This document shows positions 23,556-36,428 of a DNA stretch of 64,000 nt, piece by piece. Both the position numbers and the translations under genes were made by a program. The stretch is from NCBI RefSeq assembly GCF_009905375.1, contig NW_027417544.1:81395-145394 (forward strand). The letters are read 5' to 3'. The notes beneath the pieces are model-generated. The model ran no database searches. It worked only from the letters and a program-made list of their open reading frames with translations, and was not told where the DNA came from. Position 1 is the first letter of the stretch, and the number at the start of each line of letters is the position of its first letter. Origin of the DNA: Apium graveolens. Its lineage: Eukaryota > Streptophyta > Magnoliopsida > Apiales > Apiaceae.

Positions 23556-24139
23556 TCAATTTGTTTCACCTTTTTGGCTCTCATTGTGTAAGCAACTCAT
23601 GACTTCTTATTTATATATAAAAAATAATATATAAGACTCTTTTTAGGAGGGTTAGGTGGGTCAGATATATTTCAACATATAAAGTGAATTCAATAATTAT
23701 TGTAGTTTTCCAGAATCAGTAATATATGATCACATTTTATGTAATACAACTTATGTATTATAAACACTATTAGATATTGTCGGTTGTGAATTTTCGCACA
23801 AAAAATCATATAATAACGCTATGTTAAATCGTAGAAATATATAAAAACACTTTCCAAGATAATCAAAAATTAATAACTTGTCCTTCTCTGAGAACAACTT
23901 TGTCATCAATATCACCAACACCTAGAAAATGCTTGATGTACCAATGGATCATCATTCGAGCACACCTTGACGCTTAATGATATATAATGATATTGCTAAA
24001 TGGTAAGGTTTTCTCGAAAAAATTTATCAAAATATCCCCAATTTATTTTAGTTCCTCTATAAGAGAATAGTAATGTGTGATATGATAGCTGAGTAATGGT
24101 ATTTGATTTCTTAAACCTTAAATCTCATAAACATAGTTA
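23556..24139. other. Spacer B-D in S3
   Basis: AT-rich flank as in S1. No gene was seen. Confidence 0.6.
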
Positions 24140-24648
24140 AAAAATGGCTTATAAAACTTCAAAAAAATTGGTGTCAAAAGATGATTATATTAGTATATAA
24201 CTATCTCATTTTTTCCATTAGTATTTCATATGAGAGTTTAACAAAAATGACCTTATCACTATTTATTGATGAATACTTCTCATCAACATTGTTCATATTA
24301 GTATTTTTTTGATATTATAGCATATGTATTAGGATTCCTTATTGATTTTATCTTTATATTGATTGTGTAAGTGTGCAGTATATAAGCATAAATTAGGTTA
24401 ACACTGATGAATTTATTTTATCATACAATAACCTACAAGCTCTCAAGATATTTGCTCATGTTGAGCTAGAGAATTTTGTAATAAGTTTATATTCAATAAT
24501 ATAAAAACTATTATTCATTATTAAGTACATAATTGGATTTGATTGTTATAATTATATTGACCCCCTATAGGTAATTAAAGGCCTAAAAATTGATATCAAA
24601 TCTTGGTATTTATATAAAATCACTTTAAGATCCAGAAAATAACCATTA
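24140..24648 (+). promoter_or_regulatory. Leader, copy 4: TATA box and PBS-like site
   Basis: TATATAAG at 24,379-24,386; TGATATCAAATC at 24,591-24,602; ATG at 24,649. Confidence 0.6.
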
Positions 24649-25812
24649 ATGGCACATAACGAAACTCAACAAAATGTGCGGTCAGCATTAGCCATAAACC
24701 AAATCAACAACAATATGAGGAGATATGAAACCCTCAAATTTCCAATCTTGAAAATTAATAAATACCCTTTTTGTAAAGTGGAGAAGACTATATGTCTGCA
24801 CGTAACAGATCATGAATACTCGAAGGGATTTATGATGGACCTCATTAGCCCATGAAATTGGTTGTTACTATTATGGTCAAGAAAAAAAGGCAAAAGTCCG
24901 ACATTTTTGCATAAAAATCTAGACAGTGTGATTTCCCCTAGATTTATTGGATGCAAAACTATCAAGGAAATTTGAGACACTTTGGTGGTTAAGTGTAAAG
25001 CACAACGCCTTTCAAGAAGATTCGAAGGACAATGCTCTATCACCGGTATGAGCACTTTGACTCAAAAGTTGATGAGTCTTTGTTTGAAATCTATGATATA
25101 TTTGAGAAATTGTTGAATGATTTGTCACTTGTTGACATAGAGTATGATCTAACACATTCAAACTTGAAGGTTCTTCTTGCAATCCCTCCAAAGTGTGACT
25201 TGAAAGTTATACCAATAAGGGATAACTATGATCTTGAAGATACATCTCTAGTTGAGATATATGGAATTCTGAAACTAATGAACCGCACATGGAGTAGAAA
25301 AGTAAGACGAAATGGGACAAGACATGTTTCTTTGAGGGTAGAGGAAAAACAAGAGAAAAATTTGAAAGAAAGAGTCATTTCAAAATGAAAGGCCATGATT
25401 GTATAGTCTGACACTGAGTCTCAAATACTCGTGATGACTTACAAAATTATTCAAGAACTGAAATTGATCATGGTAATGATGAAGATATCCTACAAATTGA
25501 TACTCTTTTAGTTAAAAAGTTTAGAAATATGGGCTATATAGACTTCAAAAAAATGTTTTTGAAAGAAAGGCTGTAGTTACTCGAACTTTACCCTGATAAG
25601 AGGAATTAAAGGAAAAATGATCGCAAGGAGTCAAGGAAAATTACAAGTCAAAGGTCAAGTTCTATAATTGTGACAAACTCTGAGAAGAAGCAAGCCTTGA
25701 ACAGCAAGAAGAAGAATTGAAGCAAGTTTTGACCAGAAGAACAATTGGGATGATACATTACAAGAGTACAAACTATGCTCACAAAAAATTGCATAATGTT
25801 GTGTATTTCTAA
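24649..25812 (+). pseudogene. gag: Ty1/copia gag pseudogene, copy 4
   Basis: The N-terminal 68-codon frame and the 118-codon middle frame (25,032-25,388) encode the same peptides as in copy 3. The shared deletion after CYNCD is present at about 25,668-25,680. Confidence 0.85.
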
Positions 25813-27695
25813 CAAAGTAAATTTTATTTATATATGATTTAACTTTTTTCTATTATAAAGGGCTTTTCATAATTTTAGGTAAAAGTTACAAAATAAATTA
25901 ATGGAGATTAAATAATTTAAACATGTATATTTTATTTTGTTGAATGATATTATCTTGTTAAACTAACACGGTTGAACAATCAATTTTTGGAAATTTATAT
26001 GAATTATTGATAGTAAAGTCAATATTTATTTAAATTGAAATGATATCAATTAGTGTAAATTAGTTTTTATGATTTTCTTGCTAATAAAATATGTTAAACA
26101 CATTATTTAGACGTCATTTTAAGGATAAAATAAAGAACATGAACTCATAAATTGTTATGATAAAAAAACACATTATTCTCAAATCTACTTACTCAAATTT
26201 ACAAGGAAAATACAATATTGTAAAAAATAAAACTTAATTAATCATAATAAAAATATTTATGTTTGCAAAATAAATTGTACAAATTAAATACTTAATATTG
26301 AAATATAAAGTAACTTATATAAAATATGTAAATATCAAGATTAATGAATATTCATATGTCTTTTTTAAAAAAATACAAAACATTAATAAATGAATAAGAA
26401 AATATGTTATATAGTGAATATGAAAAAAAATTGTTTTATCTTTTTGGCCTCCCCACAACACCTAGTATTTTAGAAAAAATATAAGTTTAAACAATTCGAT
26501 AAAAATAATGAACAATTATCCAGGATCCAATTTAAAGTCCAATTATATAACAACTAAATCGACTAATTATTATCGAATCAATATTTTTAAATAAGGTACT
26601 TAATATTGATAAAAGATATATTAAAATAAATTATATTTAGTGTTGAATATAAACCATAAAAATTTGAAAAACTCGTCTGATTCGATCTTAAGAAAGTCAT
26701 ATTTAAAAAGGCCCGAAACTCTCTCAACATATATTTTATTATAAAATTTTGCTCCTCTCGTAAAGTGAAAAAACTTGGATTAACTCAAATTCAGAATTTT
26801 AGAAATATCGAAATAATTTTTTTGATAGTTTATTTTTCATCCAATTTTTCACACTAAAATATTTTGGTATAAAATTCTAAATCACATAAAATTCTACACA
26901 TCTTTAATATATTTAAAGCAAATTTAACAAATGTACATTATTTTTTGAAGAAACGAAAATTAATAAAATTAAGTTTTTTACATATATCTAATTCAGACTT
27001 GCGCCATTCTCGGGCCTCAAAATTTTGTATAAAATCCAGATTGATTATTTTTTTAGAAAAATTGATTTGATCCAAATTCTAAATATTTAAATTAATTATG
27101 CCACCCTTAACACTATTTATATATCTTTATTTAAATTATTAAATATTTATCTTTTAAGTTCAAATGAACAATTATCTTTTTTAGTTGAATTAGAATAGCC
27201 AATTAAATTATAATTATTATGTTCCCACTCTGGCTTATTCGCTTTCTATTCTACCAAAATTTTATTTTCATTTTTTCATAGAACTTATAATATTTCTCAC
27301 TTTGTAAGTCAAGAGTTATTATTGCTATTTAAGCAAGCAAAATAACTTCTAATTGGATTTATCTTCTTGTACCTAGATATGAACATGTGATATGAACATA
27401 TAGTCACACAATATCAAAATTTGTAAAACAGAGATGAGCACAGAATAATCCGATTCTTAAAATTCTATAAGCAATTAGATGATGAAATAAAAATCGACTA
27501 CAATTAAAATCATTAAACTTGTAATTCTTAAATCATCTATAAACTGAACTGGTGTGTAATATTTACCTTGTATCTACAAATAAAGGTTTCAACATGTTTC
27601 TACTTTCTATGCATCACACAAAAAATACATAATCAAACAAAAAGTATTTTCAGTGTTTTGCTTAAGCTGTGTATAAGAACAAAGCATTTAACTAG
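25813..27695. other. Spacer F-A and truncated B (S3/S4)
   Basis: AT-rich. At about 27,379 a deletion of roughly 915 bp joins CCTAGATAT to GAACATGTGATATG. It removes the two 3' exon-like blocks of the AGT1 fragment. Confidence 0.7.
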
Positions 27696-27814
27696 TTGTT
27701 TTGCAAGGGGAGTGTGCCTTGCTATTACGTTATCAAGTCTTTACTCGATAATTAGATCAAGTGATTCTCTCAGACCACATAAAAGTTGAATGGAAGCGGT
27801 ACAAAATCTCTTGT
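27696..27814 (-). pseudogene. AGT1: AGT1 fragment, copy 5 (5' block only)
   Basis: Only the block like SIQLLCGLRASLDLIIEERL remains. The other two exon-like blocks were removed by the deletion at about 27,379. Confidence 0.75.
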
Positions 27815-28378
27815 TCAATTTGTTTCACCTTTTTGGCTCTCATTGTGTAAGCAACTCATGACTTCTTATTTATATATAAAAAATAATATATAAGACTATT
27901 AGATATATTTCAACATATAAAGTGAATTCAATAATTATTGTAGTTTTCCAGAATGAGTAATATATGATCACATTTTATGTAATACAACTTATGTATTATA
28001 AACACTATTAGATATTGTCGGTTGTGAATTTTCGCACAAAAAATCATATAATAACGCTATGTTAAATCGTAGAAATATATAAAAACACTTTCCAAGATAA
28101 TCAAAAATTAATAACTTGTCCTTCTCTGAGAACAACTTTGTCATCAATATCACCAACACCTAGAAAATGCTTGATGTACCAATGGATCATCATTCGAGCA
28201 CACCTTGACGCTTAATGATATATAATGATATTGCTAAATGGTAAGGTTTTCTCGAAAAAATTTATCAAAATATCCCCAATTTATTTTAGTTCCTCTATAA
28301 GAGAATAGTAATGTGTGATATGATAGCTGAGTAATGGTATTTGATTTCTTAAACCTTAAATCTCATAAACATAGTTAA
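27815..28378. other. Spacer B-D in S4
   Basis: AT-rich flank. It lacks about 20 bp found in the other units (CTTTTTAGGAGGGTTAGGTG region, near 27,897). No gene was seen. Confidence 0.6.
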
Positions 28379-28887
28379 AAAATGGCTTATAAAACTTCAA
28401 AAAAATTGGTGTCAAAAGATGATTATATTAGTATATAACTATCTCATTTTTTCCATTAGTATTTCATATGAGAGTTTAACAAAAATGACCTTATCACTAT
28501 TTATTGATGAATACTTCTCATCAACATTGTTCATATTAGTATTTTTTTGATATTATAGCATATGTATTAGGATTCCTTATTGATTTTATCTTTATATTGA
28601 TTGTGTAAGTGTGCAGTATATAAGCATAAATTAGGTTAACACTGGTGAATTTATTTTATCATACAATAACCTACAAGCTCTCAAGATATTTGCTCATGTT
28701 GAGCTAGAGAATTTTGTAATAAGTTTATATTCAATAATATAAAAACTATTATTCATTATTAAGTACATAATTGGATTTGATTGTTATAATTATATTGACC
28801 CCCCTATAGGTAATTAAAGGCCTAAAAATTGATATCAAATCTTGGTGTTTATATAAAATCACTTTAAGATCCAGAAAATAACCATTA
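28379..28887 (+). promoter_or_regulatory. Leader, copy 5: TATA box and PBS-like site
   Basis: TATATAAG at 28,617-28,624; TGATATCAAATC at 28,830-28,841; ATG at 28,888. Confidence 0.6.
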
Positions 28888-30092
28888 ATGGCAGATAACG
28901 AAACTCAACAAAATGTGCGGTCAGCATTAGCCATAAACCAAATCAACAACAATATGAGCAGATATGAAACCCTCAAATTTCCAATCTTGAAAATTAATAA
29001 ATACCCTTTCTGTAAAGTGGAGAAGACTATATGTCTGCACGTAACAGATCGTGAATACTCGAAGGGATTTATGATGGACCTCATTAGCCCATGAAATTGG
29101 TTGTTACTATTATCGTCAAGAAAAAAAGGCAAAAGTCGGACATTTTTGCATAAAAATCTAGACAGTGTGATTTCCCCTAGGTTTATTGGATGCAAAACTA
29201 TCAAGGAAATTTGAGACACTTTGGTGGTTAAGTGTAAAGCACAACGCCTTTCAAGAAGATTCGAAGGACAATGCTCTATCACCGGTATGAGCACTTTGAC
29301 TCAAAAGTTGATGAGTCTTTGTTTGAAATCTATGATATATTTGAGAAATTGTTGAATGATTTGTCACTTGTTGACATAGAGTATGATCCAACATATTCAA
29401 ACTTGAAGGTTCTTCTTGCAATCCCTCAAAAGTGTGACTTGAAAGTTATACCAATAAGGGATAACTATGATCTTGAAGATACATCTCTAGTTGAGATATA
29501 TGGAATTGTGAAACTAATGAACCCCAGATGGGTTAGAAAATTTAGACGAAATAGGACAAGACATGTTTCTCTAAGGGTAGAGGAAAAAGAAGAGAAAAAT
29601 TTGAAAGAAAGGGTCATTTCAAAATGAAAGGCCATGATTGTAAAGTCTGACACTCAGTCTCAAATATTCCTCATGACTTACAAAATTATTCAAGAACTGA
29701 AATTGATCATGGTAATGATCAAGATATCCTACAAATTGATACTCTTTTAGTTAAAAAGTTTAGAAATATGGGGTATATAGACTTCAAAAAAAATGTTTTT
29801 AAAAAAAAGGCTGTAGTTACTCAAACTTTACCGTGATAAGAGGAATTAAAGGAAAAATGATCGCAAGGAGTCAAGGTATGGGAAAATTACAAGTCAAAGA
29901 TCAAGTGCTATAATTGTGATGAAGTCGGACACTTTGCTGCTCATTTATAAAGCCAAACTCTGAGAAGAAGCAAGCTTTGATCAGCAAGAAGAAGAATTGA
30001 AGCAAGTTTTGACCAGAAGAACAATTGGGATGATACATTACAAGAGTACAAACTATGCTCATAAAAAATTGCATAATGTTGTGTATTTCTAA
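28888..30092 (+). pseudogene. gag: Ty1/copia gag pseudogene, copy 5 (zinc knuckle retained)
   Basis: The N-terminal frame is open for 68 codons from the ATG, and the middle frame runs 29,271-29,627. Unlike the other short units, the knuckle region is present at about 29,903-29,945 and reads CYNCDEVGHFAAH. The final Cys codon is replaced by sequence running into TAA. This copy therefore predates, or escaped, the 40-bp deletion found in S1-S3 and S5. Codon differences in the C-terminal part (near 29,521-29,545) match the copy at 63,662, not S1-S3. Confidence 0.85.
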
Positions 30093-32089
30093 CAAAGTAA
30101 ATTTTATTTTATATAGGATTAGTCTTTTTTCTATTATAAAGGGCTTTTCATAATTTTAGGTAAAAGTTACAAAATATATTAATGGAGATTAAATAATTTA
30201 AACATGTATATTTTATTTGGTTCAATGATATTATCTTGTTAAACTAACACGGTTGAACAATCAACTTTTGGAAATTTATATGAAATATTGATAGTAAAGT
30301 CAATATTTATTTAAATTGAAAAGATATCAATTAGTGTAAATTAGTTTTTATGATTTTCTTGCTAATAAAATATGTTAAACACATTATTGAGACGTCATTC
30401 TAAGGATAAAATAAAGAACATGAACTCATAAATTGTTATGATAAAAAAAACACATTATTCTCAAATCTACTTACTCAAATTTACAAGGAAAATATAATAT
30501 TGTAAAAAATAAAACTTAATTAATCATCATAAAAATATTTATGTTTGCAAAATAAATTGTACAAATTAAATACTCAATATTGAATTATAAAGTAACTTAT
30601 ATAAAATATGTAAATGTAAAGATTAATGAATATTAATATGTCTTTTCTAAAAAAATACACAACATTAATAAATGAATAAGAAAATATGTTATATACTGAA
30701 TATGAAAAAAATTTGTTTTATCTTTATGGCCTCCCCACAACACCTAGTATTTTAGAAAAATTATAAGTTTAAATAATTCGATAAAAATAATGAACAATTT
30801 TCCAGGATCCAATTTAAAGTCCAATTATATAACAACTAAATCGACTAATTATTATTGAATCAATATTTGTAAATAAGGTACTTAATACTGATAAAGGCTA
30901 TATTAAAATAAATTATATTTAGTGTTAAATATAAACCATAAAAAAAATTGAAAAACTCGTCTGATTCGATCTTAAGAAAGTCATATTTAAAAAGGCCCGA
31001 AGCTCTCTGTACATATATTTTATTATAAAATTTTGCTTCTCTCCTAAAGAGAAAAACTTGGATTAACTCAAATTCGGAATTTTAAAAATATCGAAATAAT
31101 TTTTTTGATAGTTTTATTTTTCATCCAATTTTTTACACTAAAATATTTTGGGATAAAATTCTAAATCGGTTAAAATTTTACACATCTTTAATATATTTAA
31201 AGAAAATTTAACAAATGTACATTATTTTTCGAAGAAACGAAAGGTAATAAAATTAAGTTTTTTACATATATCTAATTTGGACGTGCCGTAATTTGCGCCA
31301 TTCTTGGGCCTCAAAATTTTGTATAAAATCCAGATTTTAAACACTATGAGATATTGTCGCTTGTGAATTTTCGCACATAAAATCATATAATAACTCTATG
31401 TTAAATTCTAGAAATATATAAAAATACTTTCCAAGAGAATCAAAAATTAATAACTTGTCGTTCTCTCTCTGAGAACAACTTTGTCATCAATATCACCAAC
31501 ACCAAGAAAATGCTTGATGTACCAATGGATCATCATTCTATTCTTAATGATATATAATGATATTGCTAAATGGTAAGGTTTTCTCCAAAAACTTTATCAA
31601 AATATCCCCAATTTATTTTAGTTCCTCTATAAGAGAATGGTAATGTGTGATATGATAGCTGAGTAATGGTATTTGATTTCTTAAACCTTAAATCTAATAA
31701 ACATGGTCAACAATATGGAAATTAAAATTAATCTAAATTTAAAATAAATAAGAAAATAATAGAGATGATAGAAACATTACAATTTTCCTCGTATGCTGGT
31801 GGATTATAGAGTGTTATATACATGTATTTCTCAATACATGGAGGCTATAATTTTTTCTAATGTAGTACTTCGAAATGGAGAAATTTGATCAAAATTAAAG
31901 AGTGGTTATTAATTAGAGATACAAATTGTGTTCAATTTAGTTTTACTTACACATATTTCTCAACAAATCAATTCTATGTTAAAATCCTTTTTATCCATAT
32001 AATTAAAAAATTGAGTTCTAGTGGCCTATACTTGAATCTGGTACATGGTAAAAAGGAAAGAATAAAGCGTACCAAAGTTTTTTAAGTTG
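30093..32089. other. Spacer F, partial A, and start of L2
   Basis: AT-rich. The A block breaks at about 31,335; the sequence then corresponds to L1 from about 2,570 onward. The whole AGT1 fragment is missing from this unit. No gene was seen. Confidence 0.65.
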
Positions 32090-32592
32090 TAAAAGAGAAC
32101 TTCAATCGTTATATCAATAAATCTCCATTCCAACCTATCTTATGCCTTAAAATATCAATTCTAACCCAACCACGCCCTTTTTTTCCCTTGTGACTTCAAA
32201 TACAAGCATTGTATTATGAGCTAATAGTCTCCCTTCATTAAAAGCACTCTGTTTGTTAGACACTATCTAGATTTAACATAGTTTTAACTTATTCACCACC
32301 ACCTTCGATAGTATGCGCATGAGAACATTATAAAGATAGATAGGTCAAAGATCTTACATATGTTTGGGTTGTTTAACCATAGAAATAAGACATACAAGCA
32401 TAAGATTTAGTTCCCTTGGCCCATGTCCTGTATCAAAGAAAATCTGACAAAATAAAACAACATATCTTTTGAAAATATTTCAATACGTTTGAAAAATGCC
32501 GGGTTCGACCCATGTGGATCTAGTGACTTGTATTAATTCATGAAAAAGACTACATTCTTAACTTCCTACTCCCTAATAGGTACTATGATCTA
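32090..32592 (-). mobile_element. LINE (L1-type) reverse transcriptase fragment, copy 2
   Basis: Same motif order as copy 1 with extra substitutions. The LIPKVK region is more decayed. No full domain is open. Confidence 0.75.
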
Positions 32593-32854
32593 GTGATTGT
32601 GAAATAATAATTAAAAAAAGTTTACAAAAAGGGAAAAATTTGACACAACCTTAATCAAATAACCATATGTCAAACAAAATGGTAAATTTTGAAGTAAATT
32701 TAAACAACTTACCCGAGCAGAAACAAAACTATGTAAAGCGATAGAAAAAAACATATGTGTGTGTACTATCCAACTAAATCATAGTGGAATCCATGTAGAT
32801 GTGGAGGCCATAACAAGGAATATCAGATATGCATGTCCCATAATTACAATATAC

Positions 32855-33390
32855 CTGTTTGTCTTGTCATGATTTTGGTATTTTTGTTTATAACTATGAG
32901 CCAAAGCCAAAGCGACCAAATCGAGATGTTCCTCCCGACTCTGATGTTTTATCTTGAGCAGAAGATGCTTTTTTGATGAGTCGATTTGATCCAAGTTTGT
33001 GGAGAAACCACCTTGTAAAGAGAAAGTTAGATACCGGGATTTGTAAATAACAATCTGAGAATCTCATATTGTAATTTAATTTAATTCCTTATCACCAAAT
33101 GATAAGGAGTTGTCAAAAAAAGAGCAGAAAATGTTTTACCTATCCAAGGGAATCCATGTTATAAAAGATGGAAACCTTTCCACTTTTGCTAACTTGATAC
33201 GTTTCCCTGTAGTAGGAAGCAACATGATAGTTGCAGAGCAATGTCCTCCATCAAAACTATAGATGTCATTTTCTTCGTTATTTATATTAATAACATATGG
33301 CCTCTCCGTCCTTGAACTATTCTTGTTATCAACACTTGTGGTATCTCTTCTTTCAACATATTTCTTCTCACTTCCCGTATCTTGGGTCAT
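32855..33390 (-). pseudogene. Enhancer-of-zeste-like gene fragment, copy 2
   Basis: Best-preserved copy. Block a (33,140-33,390) is open for its whole length from ATG. It begins MTQDTGSEKKYVERRD and ends KRIKLAKVERFPSFITWIPL-DR at a GTAAAAC donor. Block b (32,855-33,011) follows a TTTACAAG acceptor and contains DSSKKHLLLKIKHQSREEH; a CAG/GTATATT donor ends it. The TGA of copy 1 is absent (GGHCSAT here). The similarity to E(z) proteins is limited to the end of block a. Block b is not recognised. Confidence 0.5.
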
Positions 33391-34252
33391 TTTCTCACAA
33401 TTTTCGTTTATCTTTTTTTTAAAATGAAACCATTAAAAAATTATAAGATGTGAATTATAATAACACTTGCTTAATTGATTATTAATAAACAAGTATACAA
33501 ACACCTTTATATGACCTAGGCGATTGGACACAAGTTTTTTATTTAACGAGTCAATATATAATAAAATATCTGAAAGTATTGAATTTTTTCTTTATAGTAC
33601 TTCATTCTATAAAGATTAACAAACTATAAGAACACGGTGCAAACAAAAAATCCAAAATACAAATCCTAGTTTTACAACAACAAGTGATTCCTCACAATTT
33701 CTTACCAATGTCATTTCAAACAAATCCCAATACAACTCAGAACTGATAATAAGACACGATTGACATATAAACATGATTTAATAAATAAACCCTAATTAAC
33801 ACATAGTGTAACCTTGATAAAAGATCCCAAACACAAAATAACATAAAAACAAAAAAGCAAGGAGGTAAATTAAACAATAATTAATAATAATCGACCAAAT
33901 TTAATCTTCTCCTAAATTATTTTAGTGAATTAAAAGAACTTTAGAAAAGATGATTTGGGAAAAAAATACATTTCGTTCAAGGTTTAATCTTTTCCGAGAT
34001 TTAATCGACTTGCAGCTTGAGTCTTTACAAAGATTTAATATTCAGTGTTTGAGAGAAATATTTCAGCAAAGATTTAATCTTTCGCTGCAGTGGAGATTGT
34101 TTGATAGTCTGTGTTTTTTTTTATTTAATAGACAGCCGAGAAAATAATTTCAGCAAGCCCGCTCACAAGTTTTGAACAAGACCGCCTAACTTTTGGGTCC
34201 AAATTTCTGATCTACTGTAACGATTATATAATGTATTGTAATAACATGTATT
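33391..34252. other. AT-rich spacer in L2
   Basis: Corresponds to 4,639-5,504. No gene was seen; the small plus-strand open frame at 33,950 has no recognisable homology. Confidence 0.5.
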
Positions 34253-35213
34253 TGTAATGATCTCGAAATTTTGTTGATTTAGTTGCAATGTTTTTAAAAT
34301 CCCTTGCAATAGACGTGAAATCACCTTTCAACAGCAACGTTTTTTAGACAGTTTTTAAAAATCTGGTTGCAAAAGAAATTATATGGTATAGTGAACTAAA
34401 CCTTGTATAACCATTATTCATCTAATACCTGATTCTCCTACAGGCTGGAAGTTATTCCTCATACATACCCTGATATACCCTAGTGATATTTATGAATTGC
34501 ATTATACTCTGAAATAAATGTTTTATCATTATTAATTATGATTCTGTTTTATTGAATTATAATATTTATCATGTTGAATTGTTATAGAATTGGATAGATT
34601 TATAAATATGGAACAGATTCGTGTTCAGACCAGATTGGTGGTCATATTAGGCCAATGTGTGCCTTGGATCCGGTATAGAGATCAGAGTTGTGTGCCTTGA
34701 TCGGGGTTAGTGTGTCACTTATCAGCAGCCTAACCTTGGTTTTAAACTTAAAATAAATATCCAATTCTAACAATTGCTTAACAAGGAACTAGATTCCTAT
34801 GAATCATTTCAATTGATCATTGTTTACACCCAGTTATTGTTATTATAACTTGCTGAGCTAGTTAGCTCACCCGTGTGAATCTGTTTAGGTCATTCTACAG
34901 TTAAAATGGAAATTGTTGGTAACGAGGATCCCCAGTCCAGTATGCGATCTAGGATTCCCGGTTGAGTTGGATCGAGCTAGTTTGAGTTATGCAAGTTTGT
35001 AAGAATGATTTCATTTTCAGTTGTAAGTTAAACTAGTTGGGATTTGATATGACGTAATAAAAGTCAAGGTTGTGGTTGGTTTTCATACTTTCACCTATTG
35101 GGATCCGTGGTTGCGTAAATAAGGATAATTGTATATAATATTTCATATACAGGTTTATATAATATGTGTGTTGTGAATCCCAAACTTCTGACCCGGGTTC
35201 GGAGGGCGTCACA
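34253..35213 (+). mobile_element. Ty3/gypsy-like solo LTR, copy 2
   Basis: Starts TGTAATGATCTCG, ends GGGCGTCACA, and is 961 bp long like copy 1. It is in the same position relative to the E(z)-like and glycine-rich fragments. Confidence 0.7.
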
Positions 35214-35380
35214 ACCACCATCTCCGAAGCTAAATCAACTACTAATGTAACCTAATATACAACCAGTGCTACCACTAAAGCTACCAACAATGCTACCATA
35301 AATTACCACTAATAAGACTAACCAATATAACACCAATGCTACCACAATGTCAACTAGTCATTCCCCCACCAATACGATCA

Positions 35381-36428
35381 CTAATCTACCACCAATTCCA
35401 ACACCAATGCCACTACTAAGACTAACCAATATAACATCAATGCTAAGTGGTCATGGATGGAACTGCTTAAGCTAGCACGAACTTCAACACCAACACCAAT
35501 AATACCACCACCAATTCTCCAGCAAAGATTACCGCTTTCAATGCCACCAATTGCACAAATAAGAGCTCCAAGACCAATGGCACCATCAATTCCAGCAAAT
35601 CCACTACTAATATTATCATTTCTTGTACCACCAATATAACCACTAAAGATGCTAGTCATGCTGCCACTAATCCCACTATTAAAACTACCCAATATACCAC
35701 CAATGCTACTAACACTCATGCCATTATTAAAGTTACCACCAATGATACACCTTAAGTTAGCACAAACTTCACCACAAACAATCCCACCATAAATTTTACT
35801 CCTAAGATTACAACTACTAGTGCCACAAATTAGACTAGTAAAATTACCACCACCAGTAACACCGCCAACAATATTACTACTGGATTAAAGAAAAACCATA
35901 ACTCTATACTTTTCAAATAGTTATGGATCAATAGAAGTTACTAAGCAACGGGTTCTAGTGAGACTGAAAATGGTGACCCTACGTATTCATGTATTGAAAA
36001 TATAATTTCTTCAAACACTAAAAAATTTCCAAAACAAAGCCTACATCTCTATCAAGTAAGAAATCTCATTTTCAACCATGTGTGTTGTGAAATGAAGTTA
36101 AAGAGTGATGGGGCTTGGTGAGATGGGAAACTCCTAATACACTTAAACTTCATGTGTTATTAGGTCAACAAAGAGTAATTTAGAGTTGTTTGTCATATAT
36201 ACATTAAAAAAATAAAAAACACACGGCACATAGATCCACTTGTACTATGTGTATTTATATTTATAATATATATTGGCATGGTAAAAGTTAAAAAATAACA
36301 AAGAAACCTTACACCTTACATTGATGAATACGAGAAAGGGAAGGCACTTGGAGCATTTTCTTCATTATTTTTAGAACTTGTTGCAAGTAGCAAGAAAAAT
36401 ATAATTCCTGTGAAAATATCTCTAAAGT
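35381..36428 (-). pseudogene. Glycine-rich secreted-protein-like gene fragment, copy 2
   Basis: The main block spans 35,381-35,879 and includes SIGGILGSFNSGISGSMTS. The signal-peptide-like block is at about 36,313-36,428, still with IIFFLLLATSS. The frame is broken near 35,760-35,830 and the GIGGG run of copy 1 is shorter. Confidence 0.5.

Larger units (their letters stand above)
22141..27312 (+). repeat. Short composite repeat unit S3
   Basis: 5,172 bp. Its AGT1 part is slightly closer to the S6 copy than S1 and S2 are: both S3 and S6 have GAAGCTGTAGCAACCCC and TAAATGTACGCAGG. Confidence 0.9.
27313..31335 (+). repeat. Truncated short composite repeat unit S4
   Basis: About 4.0 kb. It lacks about 0.9 kb of B. 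At about 31,335 its A block is cut and joined to sequence corresponding to about 2,570 of L1, which starts L2. Confidence 0.85.
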
